From an uncultured Rhodospirillales bacterium (lineage in GTDB: Bacteria; Pseudomonadota; Alphaproteobacteria; Acetobacterales; Acetobacteraceae), in the NCBI GenBank assembly GCA_903844785.1, contig CAIMVB010000120.1, forward strand, positions 1 through 12,044: a stretch of DNA of 12,044 bases, given 5' to 3'. The number at the start of each line of letters is the position of its first letter. The stretch's first letter is position 1. Both the position numbers and the translations under genes were made by a program. Below the pieces are notes generated by a model. The model worked only from the letters and a program-made list of their open reading frames with translations. It had not been told where the DNA came from and did not search any database. Of this stretch, positions 6,666 to 12,044 are shown one piece after another.

Positions 6666-8350
6666 GCACGCGTCCGATCCGGCCAGAAACGCACACCTTG
6701 CCGCGCCAAGCCGCCGCCTAAGCCAATGGCAGTGCCATCCGCGCGCCAGCAGGCGGCACCTTCCATGCTGCCATCAGCGTTAAAGCCAATCGCATTCATG
6801 CCGCCGCCAACATGCGGCATGGGCGCCACCTGATGCCCGCGCTTGGCGAGTGCGTCCAACACCGTAGCATTAAAGGCGGGCTCCACTTCCACCGCCGCGC
6901 CTTGCGTCCAAAGCCGCGGCGCTTCCACCGCTTCTTGCAACGTCATGCCGTGATCCACCAGATTGAGGAAACCCTGCATGACAGAACCAAAAATCCGTAA
7001 ACCGCCGGGCATCCCCAGCGCATAGACAGGCTTGCCATCACGCAAGGCAATCAGCGGCGCCTGTGAAGTTGTGATGCGCTTGCCGGGCGCGACAGACAGC
7101 GCCTTGCCCGGGCGCGGGTCAAACAGCGCCATATAGTTATTCGGGATCAGTCCTGTGCCCGGCACCAGGAAGCGCGCGCCGAAAAGCGAATTGATGGTCT
7201 GGGTGGAACAAACAATATTGCCCTTGTCATCCGCCACGGTGACATGGGTGGTATTGGCGCTTTCTCCGGGGCTGACGCCTGGCCCCCAGGCCTGTGCGCG
7301 TAGCATATCAATCGCCACGCGGCGTTCATCGCCATAGGCGCGCGAAATCAAGCGCGCCACGGGCACATCCACAAAGGCAGGATCAGCGGTGGCGGCGGCG
7401 CGATCGGCGAAGGCAATCTTCAACGCCTCGGCCAGCAAATGCTGCGTATCCGCGCTGCCGAAGCCCATGCCGCGCAGATCGAAGCCTTCCAGGATGTTCA
7501 GCATTTGCAGCACATGCACGCCGGAAGACGCGGGCGGCGGTGGCAATAAAACTTCATAGCCGCGATAAGGGCCGCGCAAGGGCGCGCGTTCTATCGTGGC
7601 GAAATCCGCTATATCAGCCGCCGAGACAATGCCACCGGCCTTCGCAATGCCATCCGCCACGGCCTTGCCCAGTGCGCCATTCAATACGCCTGGCCCTTCG
7701 CGTGCGATCAGCGCGAGTGTTTCAGCATATTCCGCCTGAATCAGCCGCGCGCCTGGTTTGATCGGCGCGCCGCCCGGCAGCAGCAACGCGGCAATGGCGG
7801 GATCGCGCGCCAAATCATACGCGGCTTCGCCGATGCATTCCGCCAGATAGGGCGTCACATTAAAGCCGCGCGCCGCATGGCGAATGGCCGGCGCCATCAC
7901 ATCCGCCAGCGGCAGGCTGCCGAAGCGCGCCAAGGTTTCGCACCAGGCACGCAAATTACCCGGCACTGCAACTGAAAGTGGCCCAACCATATTGGCGCGC
8001 CCCGTTGCTTCGAAATTCATCGCATTGCCGGGCTCGGCGGGTGAGAACATATCGGCACGCGCGGCGGCGGGGGCGGTGGAAAGCCCGTCAATCACCGTAT
8101 GGCGTCCGTCAGGCAGGCGCAGATGCGCCATGCCACCGCCCAGAATGCCCACCATCATGGGTTCCACCACGGTCAGCGTGAAAAGCGCGGCAATGGCGCC
8201 ATCCACCGCATTGCCGCCGGCGGCGATCATTTCCGCCCCGGCGGCGGAAGCCAGCGGATGGTTCGTCACCACCATGCCGCGCGTGCCAAGGGCCGGGCGC
8301 TTTTCGCAATCAAAGCTGGTGCTGGTGCGTGAACGCCAATTATCCTGCAT
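6662..8350 (-). CDS. Gamma-glutamyltransferase-family Ntn-hydrolase with altered substrate pocket
   Basis: From the chosen start the protein has 562 residues and no signal peptide, so a cytoplasmic location is likely, unlike periplasmic E. coli GGT. Family marks include GTRGMVVTNHPLAS, EGGNAVD-like AGGNAVDGA (44-52), APLRGPYRGYEV (256-267), PPPPASSGVH, LNILEGFDL and ADRAA. Thr367 in NTTHVTV aligns with E. coli Thr391, the autocleavage site and nucleophile of the small subunit. Asn387 aligns with Asn411. However, the E. coli glutamate-holding residues Arg114, Gln430 and Asp433 align with Leu90, Tyr406 and Leu409. Known GGT-family members that act on other substrates include oxamate amidohydrolase (HpxW) and cephalosporin acylases. 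Start: ATG at 8350 has AAGGA 7 bases upstream. ATG at 8365 overlaps the MFS stop (ATGA) but lacks a Shine-Dalgarno, and an ATG at 8428 lies well inside the MFS gene. The family call is firm. True gamma-glutamyl transfer is doubtful. Confidence 0.9.
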   Translation of the reverse strand: MQDNWRSRTSTSFDCEKRPALGTRGMVVTNHPLASAAGAEMIAAGGNAVDGAIAALFTLTVVEPMMVGILGGGMAHLRLPDGRHTVIDGLSTAPAAARADMFSPAEPGNAMNFEATGRANMVGPLSVAVPGNLRAWCETLARFGSLPLADVMAPAIRHAARGFNVTPYLAECIGEAAYDLARDPAIAALLLPGGAPIKPGARLIQAEYAETLALIAREGPGVLNGALGKAVADGIAKAGGIVSAADIADFATIERAPLRGPYRGYEVLLPPPPASSGVHVLQMLNILEGFDLRGMGFGSADTQHLLAEALKIAFADRAAATADPAFVDVPVARLISRAYGDERRVAIDMLRAQAWGPGVSPGESANTTHVTVADDKGNIVCSTQTINSLFGARFLVPGTGLIPNNYMALFDPRPGKALSVAPGKRITTSQAPLIALRDGKPVYALGMPGGLRIFGSVMQGFLNLVDHGMTLQEAVEAPRLWTQGAAVEVEPAFNATVLDALAKRGHQVAPMPHVGGGMNAIGFNADGSMEGAACWRADGTAIGLGGGLARQGVRFWPDRTRA

Positions 8351-8361
8351 CGAGATTTCCT

Positions 8362-9582
8362 TCATTGCCGAACACGCATCATGAACAACGCCGCGACCGC
8401 TGCCACGCCAAGCAGCGCGGTCAGCCATAGGGAAGCCGCGCCGTAATCATCTAGCAGCAGCCCAAAAAGCAAAGGCGCAAAAGCCTGGGAAGCGCGTGCC
8501 GGCGCGGTAATGAAACCCTGGCGCTGCCCGTAACCAACTGGCCCGAACAGCGCCAGCGGCAAAGTGCCCCTTGTGATCGTCAGCAAGCCATTCCCCGCGC
8601 CATGAATAATCACGAAAAGTGCGGCAAAGGGCGCGCCCAGCATCAATAGTAGCGCAACCGCCACAGGATGCGCGCCGGCGGCGATGCGGGCGGAGAAAAG
8701 TGGATTCATCTTGCGCATGATGGTGAATTCCACCACACGCGCAGCGACCTGCGCCGGCCCCATCAAAGCGCCAGCGGCAATCGCGGCGGCAAGTGTTGTT
8801 CCTGCGGATTGCAGCAAGCCCGGCAAATGCGCGCCAAGCGCGGTGGAACTGAAACTCGCACTCGCCAAGACGAAAGCGAGCAGGATCATGTCGCGCTTGC
8901 GTTCGCGCGATTCCTCAGCCGAAAGCGGCGGCGCGGCTACCTTGGGTGGTGGCGGTGGCGCTTGTGGGATCAGAAAACGATTGAGTGGCAGGCAGAATAA
9001 AAAATGCAAGGCTGCCCAGCCCAAGCAGGCGCCGCGCCAGCCCCATTCCACTTCCATCAGCGCGGTAAGCGGCCAGCCCACCGTGCTGGCAAATCCCGCG
9101 AATAAGGTGATGCCAACAATACTGCTGCGCGCATCCTTGCCATATAGCCCTGCCAAGGCCGCAAAGGCCGCATCATAAAGCCCCATCGCCATGGCGATGC
9201 CAATGATGAACCAGCTCAGGGCCAGCATGGGCAAGCCATGTGCAAAAGCCATTAGGAATAGCCCCAAGGCGAAGATCACATTCGAAAGCGCCAGCACATC
9301 GCGCCCGCCGCGCTGATCAATCGCGCGGCCGGCGGCTGGCCCTAGCAGCGCGGTCAGCAGCAGGGAGCCGGAAAACACGCCAAAGACCAGGGCGCGCGAC
9401 AGGCCCAAATCCTCTGCAATCGGTGCCGCCAGAATCGCCGGCAGATAATAGGAAGACCCCCAGGCCAGGGTTTGGGTGGTGCCCAGCACCGTCACCACCC
9501 TGGCCTTGGAAGCTTTTGCACTCACAGAAAGAAACCCGACTGCGGCTTCAATCCGTAATCGCGCGGCCGCGCGCTGCGGCAT
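8362..9582 (-). CDS. MFS transporter
   Basis: The 406-residue protein is a major facilitator superfamily permease of the inner membrane with about 12 hydrophobic segments in two halves (about 28-205 and 232-405). They are separated by a polar, proline-rich cytoplasmic loop (APPPPPKVAAPPLSAEESRERKR region). The first half has TQTLAWGSSYYLPAIL and the loop GRAIDQRGGRDVL, matching the MFS loop 2-3 signature G-x3-D-x2-G-[RK]; the C-terminal half contains GPVGYGQRQGF. Its place between catabolic genes suggests uptake of the operon's substrate, or export of a product. The ATG at 9582 overlaps the preceding dehydrogenase by 35 bp and has only a weak GGA-type Shine-Dalgarno. An in-frame GTG at 9525, just after that gene's stop, is an alternative and would remove 19 mostly polar residues. 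Substrate is unknown. Confidence 0.9.
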   Translation of the reverse strand: MPQRAAARLRIEAAVGFLSVSAKASKARVVTVLGTTQTLAWGSSYYLPAILAAPIAEDLGLSRALVFGVFSGSLLLTALLGPAAGRAIDQRGGRDVLALSNVIFALGLFLMAFAHGLPMLALSWFIIGIAMAMGLYDAAFAALAGLYGKDARSSIVGITLFAGFASTVGWPLTALMEVEWGWRGACLGWAALHFLFCLPLNRFLIPQAPPPPPKVAAPPLSAEESRERKRDMILLAFVLASASFSSTALGAHLPGLLQSAGTTLAAAIAAGALMGPAQVAARVVEFTIMRKMNPLFSARIAAGAHPVAVALLLMLGAPFAALFVIIHGAGNGLLTITRGTLPLALFGPVGYGQRQGFITAPARASQAFAPLLFGLLLDDYGAASLWLTALLGVAAVAALFMMRVRQ

Positions 9583-10606
9583 AGCGTTCCGCGAAACGGC
9601 CCTTCACTTCCGGGTTGATGATGCGCGGCGGCATCTTGCCCGCGGCGCAGGCCGAAAAGGCTTCCGCCGCAATGCGCGTAATCATGGAACGGCTTTCATG
9701 TGTCACACCCGCCGTATGCTGCGTGCAGATCACGGCCGGGTGCCACAGTAGTGGATGATCCTTGGGTGGCGGTTCCTGTTCCCAAACATCCAAACCAGCC
9801 GAGGCCAATTGCCCGGATTCCAGCGCGGCCAGCACATCGGCTTCATCATGGATGGAACCGCGCGCGGTCGTCACCAGAATAGCGCCTTTCTTCATGCCGG
9901 CCAGCGCCTTGGCATCCACAATGGCGCGGCTTTCGGGCGTAAGCGGGCAATGCACGCTGACAATATCCGACTGCGCCAGCAATTCGGCCAATTCCACCTT
10001 TTCCGCGCCGCGCTTCGCCACGGTTTCGGCATCCACATAAGGGTCATAAGCCAGCACGCGGCAATTAAAGGCGGCCTTCACAATGGCGGTGGTGCGCGAC
10101 CCCACATTGCCAATGCCAATCACGCCAACTGTCTTGCCGAGCAGGTTATTGCCCATAAACACTTCGCGCTTCTTGGCTTCCCCGGCGCGCATGGCGGCAT
10201 GGGTCTGCGGCATTTTCTTGATCAACGCCAGCATCATGCCAACGGCGTGTTCTGCCACGGCTTCGGCATTGCCGCCGGCCTGGTTCACCAGCAACACGCC
10301 TGCCTTGGTGCAGGATTGCGGGTTGATCGTGTCGTAGCCCGCGCCCTGGGATGCCACCATCAGCAGATTGGGCAGGCGCTGCAACAGCGCATCATTCACA
10401 TGAAAAGCCTTGGGTAATTCATCGCGCGACGCACGGACATAATAGCCATCACAGGTGGCCAATTCCGCCAGCGCGGCTTCTTCCCCATTTTCCAGGGAAA
10501 GGCGCACCACTTCCAGGGCCGGGTCAGCGGTGGCGGTTTCCAGAAAGCTTGGATGCGGCACGCGTTCCAGATAGGCGACGCGGAATGGCTTATTTACGAC
10601 GGACAA
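9548..10606 (-). CDS. NAD-dependent D-2-hydroxyacid dehydrogenase (TTG start)
   Basis: The 352-residue protein belongs to the D-isomer-specific 2-hydroxyacid dehydrogenases (phosphoglycerate, hydroxypyruvate and glyoxylate reductases), which interconvert 2-oxoacids and D-2-hydroxyacids. It has SQGAGYDTIN, the Rossmann loop GIGNVG (164-169), an Asp in AYDPY at the end of the next strand that favours NAD over NADP, and the catalytic triad Arg249 (TTARGS), Glu278 (DVWEQEP) and His297 (TQHTAG). No ATG lies near the start. TTG at 10606 has AGGGG followed by GAAGAG just upstream, while another in-frame TTG at 10627 has no Shine-Dalgarno, so 10606 is chosen. The length is near the family's usual 310-350 and there is no C-terminal ACT domain, so it is not a long-form biosynthetic SerA. 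It could feed or drain the 2-oxoacid pool used by the ThDP enzyme. Exact substrate is unknown. Confidence 0.9.
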   Translation of the reverse strand: MSVVNKPFRVAYLERVPHPSFLETATADPALEVVRLSLENGEEAALAELATCDGYYVRASRDELPKAFHVNDALLQRLPNLLMVASQGAGYDTINPQSCTKAGVLLVNQAGGNAEAVAEHAVGMMLALIKKMPQTHAAMRAGEAKKREVFMGNNLLGKTVGVIGIGNVGSRTTAIVKAAFNCRVLAYDPYVDAETVAKRGAEKVELAELLAQSDIVSVHCPLTPESRAIVDAKALAGMKKGAILVTTARGSIHDEADVLAALESGQLASAGLDVWEQEPPPKDHPLLWHPAVICTQHTAGVTHESRSMITRIAAEAFSACAAGKMPPRIINPEVKGRFAERYAAARGRAITD

Positions 10607-10614
10607 TTTCTCTT

Positions 10615-10633
10615 CCCCCTTGCTCAAGGCGGG
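10615..10633 (-). promoter_or_regulatory. Short hairpin covering the Shine-Dalgarno of the D-2-hydroxyacid dehydrogenase gene
   Basis: On the minus strand CCC, a bulged G, then CCTT can pair with AAGGGGG across a 4-base loop GAGC. The 3' arm includes the AGGGGG that serves as ribosome binding site for the TTG at 10606. This could lower initiation, as could the TTG itself. The stem is only 7 bp with a bulge, so chance occurrence in GC-rich DNA is possible. Confidence 0.3.
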
Positions 10634-10674
10634 GGATGCTAGACCCGGTTTTGCGAGGGCGCCAGAGCCGGGGC

Positions 10675-10992
10675 TTAGGGCTTAACCATCAGCAGATAAG
10701 CGACAATATCATCCAGTTCCTCCCGGCTTAGGCGGTAATCCGGCATATTCGCATGCGGGGTGCGCAAATAGGCGCGCAAGGACATGGAGGTTGTGGAAGG
10801 TAGCGCGGCAATGGCCGCAAAGCTTGGCGCTATATCGCTTGCCGGGCCGGGGCCGCCGGGCGCGATGCGGTGGCAATTGGCGCACCAGGTGGCGGCAAGC
10901 TGCTTGCCGGCCCCGGGGTCACCCGGTTCTATCTGCGCCAGGGCAAGGCCCGGCAGCATGGCAAGGCTTAAGGCAAGCAACCAAGGGCGCAT
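10675..10992 (-). CDS. Small periplasmic class I cytochrome c
   Basis: The 105-residue precursor has a signal peptide (MRPWLLALSLAMLPGLALA, likely cleaved before Gln20), one haem-attachment motif CANCH (37-41) and a probable distal Met ligand at Met83 in ANMPDYRLS. It ends with the usual C-terminal helix (EELDDIVAYLLMV). It is thus a monohaem electron carrier of about 85 residues after export, matured in the periplasm. GGAGGA lies 5 bases before the ATG, giving a strong start. It sits 36 bp after the SDR gene and 68 bp before the 2-hydroxyacid dehydrogenase gene in the same direction, so it is probably co-transcribed. No partner periplasmic dehydrogenase (PQQ- or molybdopterin-type) is in the window, so its electron donor is unknown. 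Confidence 0.93.
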   Translation of the reverse strand: MRPWLLALSLAMLPGLALAQIEPGDPGAGKQLAATWCANCHRIAPGGPGPASDIAPSFAAIAALPSTTSMSLRAYLRTPHANMPDYRLSREELDDIVAYLLMVKP

Positions 10993-11028
10993 CGGGATCC
11001 TCCGGCCGGTTCATACCATGGCGGCGCC

Positions 11029-11778
11029 TCAGGCGAGGTAATTGCCCCCATTGATGTGATAAACCTGACCCGTGATCCAAGCGGCTTGATCAGACGCAAG
11101 ATAAGCCATCAAACCGGCGATTTCTTCGGGCCGACCCATCCGCCCGAGCGGGATTTGTTGCGCCAGAAGGGCAAGCTCGGCTTCCGTATTGCCGTAACGC
11201 GGCTGCGCCGTATCGGTCAGGCCGGGCGCGATGGCGTTCACGCGAATGCCATGCGGGGCCAGGGAAAGCGCCATGGACCGTGTCATGCCAATCATGCCGG
11301 CCTTTGTTGCCGTGTAATGCACCCCAAGCGGCGCCCCCCGGACGGAGGAGGAGGAGAGGTTGATGATCACCCCCTTAATCCCCGCCGCTACCATGGCCCG
11401 CGCGGCGGCCTGGGCACAAAAGGCGCTGCCCTTTAGGTTCACGGCAATCACGCGGTCCCATTCCTCTTCGGTCATTTCCAGAAATTCAACGCGTGGGAAA
11501 ATCCCGGCATTATTCACCAGCACATCAATGCGCCCGAGCGCGGTAAGGGTCTTTTCCACCAGGGCGGCGGCGGAGGCGGCGGTCCCGACATCGCCCGGGA
11601 TCAGCGCCGCGTGCCGTCCCGTTGCGCGAACATCGGCAGCCACGGCTTCCGCCTGGGGCTGATCATCCAGCCAATTGATTGCGACATCGTGCCCCGAAGC
11701 CGCCAAAGCCCGCGCCGCCGCTGCGCCAATGCCCTGTTGCGCACCCGTGACCAGCGCCACCTTTGCTTCGCCTGCCAT
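11029..11778 (-). CDS. SDR family NAD(P)-dependent oxidoreductase (FabG-like)
   Basis: The 249-residue protein is a classical short-chain dehydrogenase/reductase. It has the cofactor motif TGAQQGIG (11-18), NNAG (89-92), Asn114 in VNLKG, the active-site Ser142 in NLSSSS, and YTATK with Tyr155 and Lys159, followed by PGLTDT. The C-terminus (ITGQVYHINGGNYLA) is of the 3-oxoacyl-ACP reductase/glucose dehydrogenase type. These enzymes oxidise alcohols or reduce ketones in the cytoplasm; specificity cannot be read here. AGGGGG 7 bases before the ATG supports the start. It is the first gene of the minus-strand cluster, so the operon promoter should lie in the divergent gap 11779-11893. No fatty-acid synthesis genes are near, so a role in the catabolic cluster is more likely than FabG itself. 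Confidence 0.92.
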   Translation of the reverse strand: MAGEAKVALVTGAQQGIGAAAARALAASGHDVAINWLDDQPQAEAVAADVRATGRHAALIPGDVGTAASAAALVEKTLTALGRIDVLVNNAGIFPRVEFLEMTEEEWDRVIAVNLKGSAFCAQAAARAMVAAGIKGVIINLSSSSVRGAPLGVHYTATKAGMIGMTRSMALSLAPHGIRVNAIAPGLTDTAQPRYGNTEAELALLAQQIPLGRMGRPEEIAGLMAYLASDQAAWITGQVYHINGGNYLA

Positions 11779-11852
11779 GGTTCAACCCCCTAGATCCAGA
11801 AGGGCAGGCTAGAAGGAAAAGAGTGCCGTGTCTTGAGGGCTTGCCCCGACGC

Positions 11853-11876
11853 CCGCCAAATGGCACCCCTTGGCGG
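11853..11876. promoter_or_regulatory. 7-bp perfect dyad in the divergent intergenic region
   Basis: CCGCCAA (11853-11859) and TTGGCGG (11870-11876) are exact reverse complements separated by 10 bases. They lie in the 115-bp gap between two divergent SDR genes and 4 bases before the GGGAGG ribosome binding site of the right-hand gene. The spacing suits a dimeric regulator on adjacent helical turns; a leader hairpin for the right-hand gene is the alternative. I see no convincing -35/-10 pair in the gap. Confidence 0.4.
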
Positions 11877-11893
11877 AATAGGGAGGCAGCGCT

Positions 11894-12044
11894 GTGGATA
11901 TTGCTGGAATGTTCTCGTTGCAGGGGCGCGTCGCGCTGGTGACTGGTGCGTCTGGCGTTTTGGGCGCGCATTTCGCCCGCGTGCTGCATGGCGCGGGGGC
12001 TTCGGTGGCGCTGGCCGCGCGGCGCGAAGCCACGACGGCGGCGC
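11894..12044 (+). CDS. SDR family oxidoreductase, N-terminal part (cut by the window end)
   Basis: Fifty codons are present. After a short leader (VDIAGMFSLQ) comes GRVALVTGASGVLGAHFARVL, where TGASGVLG is the TGxxxGxG cofactor-binding motif of short-chain dehydrogenases, then GASVALAARRE, the second beta strand with an Arg pair at its end. A GTG at 11894 is preferred because GGGAGG (11881-11886) lies 7 bases upstream. The ATG at 11909 is possible but has no Shine-Dalgarno. The catalytic Ser-Tyr-Lys lies outside the window. It is divergent from the SDR gene at 11029-11778 and differs clearly from it in sequence, so the two are not a recent duplication. Function beyond the family is unknown. 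Confidence 0.85.
   Translation, partial: MDIAGMFSLQGRVALVTGASGVLGAHFARVLHGAGASVALAARREATTAA

Noticed and set aside
6204..6833. A 209-codon open frame on the + strand across the ThDP enzyme/GGT-like junction
   Set aside because: It is antisense to two conserved genes, with His/Arg/Gln-rich translation typical of a shadow frame.
8351..8428. N-terminal extension of the GGT-like protein to an ATG at 8428
   Set aside because: It would overlap the MFS gene by 67 bp, adds residues unlike the family, and the ATG at 8350 has a good Shine-Dalgarno.
11779..11852. Sigma-70-like -35/-10 pair for the minus-strand operon (TTGGCG, 17 bases, TCAAGA)
   Set aside because: The -10 element matches the consensus at only two of six positions, so it is not distinguishable from chance.
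1..12044. tRNA or rRNA genes, insertion sequences, phage or defence genes, CRISPR arrays
   Set aside because: None was recognised; nearly all bases are accounted for by metabolic, transport or secreted-protein genes.

Overview
The window is GC-rich, tightly packed bacterial DNA with few and short non-coding gaps. Gene content (an RTX-type secreted protein, hydantoinase A/B homologues, a gamma-glutamyltransferase-like Ntn-hydrolase, a c-type cytochrome, SDR enzymes), codon use and start-site style suggest an alphaproteobacterium, possibly Acetobacteraceae/Rhodospirillales. That placement is an inference from style and not from a marker gene.

Left part (1-1373, + strand): the tail or whole of a calcium-binding RTX protein with eight exact nonapeptide repeats and a serralysin-type C-terminal domain. 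It is followed by a secreted protein of unknown function built from two copies of one domain of about 84 residues, joined by a Gln/Pro-rich linker. The two genes are separated by 146 bp, which carries a perfect 8-bp hairpin next to the second gene's ribosome binding site.

Main part (1380-11778, - strand): eight co-directional genes that look like one transcription unit, read from right to left. They are an SDR dehydrogenase, a small periplasmic cytochrome c, a D-2-hydroxyacid dehydrogenase (TTG start), an MFS transporter, a gamma-glutamyltransferase-like Ntn-hydrolase, a thiamine-diphosphate enzyme, hydantoinase B and hydantoinase A. Several junctions overlap by 4 bp (ATGA) or have the Shine-Dalgarno sequence over the previous stop codon. 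This is the layout of a catabolic operon: uptake (MFS), ATP-dependent opening of a cyclic amide/imide or a related reaction (HyuA/HyuB), amide cleavage (GGT-like), 2-oxoacid chemistry (ThDP enzyme) and redox steps (2-hydroxyacid dehydrogenase, SDR, cytochrome c). The substrate cannot be read from the sequence.

The most notable point is that the GGT-like enzyme keeps its autoprocessing/catalytic threonine but has replaced the residues that in true GGTs hold the alpha-carboxylate and alpha-amino groups of glutamate. It is therefore probably not a glutathione-type GGT; an oxamate-amidohydrolase-like or other acylase role fits better.

Right edge (11894-12044, + strand): the start of a second, divergent SDR gene cut by the window end. 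The 115-bp divergent intergenic region contains a 7-bp perfect dyad that could be an operator or a leader hairpin.
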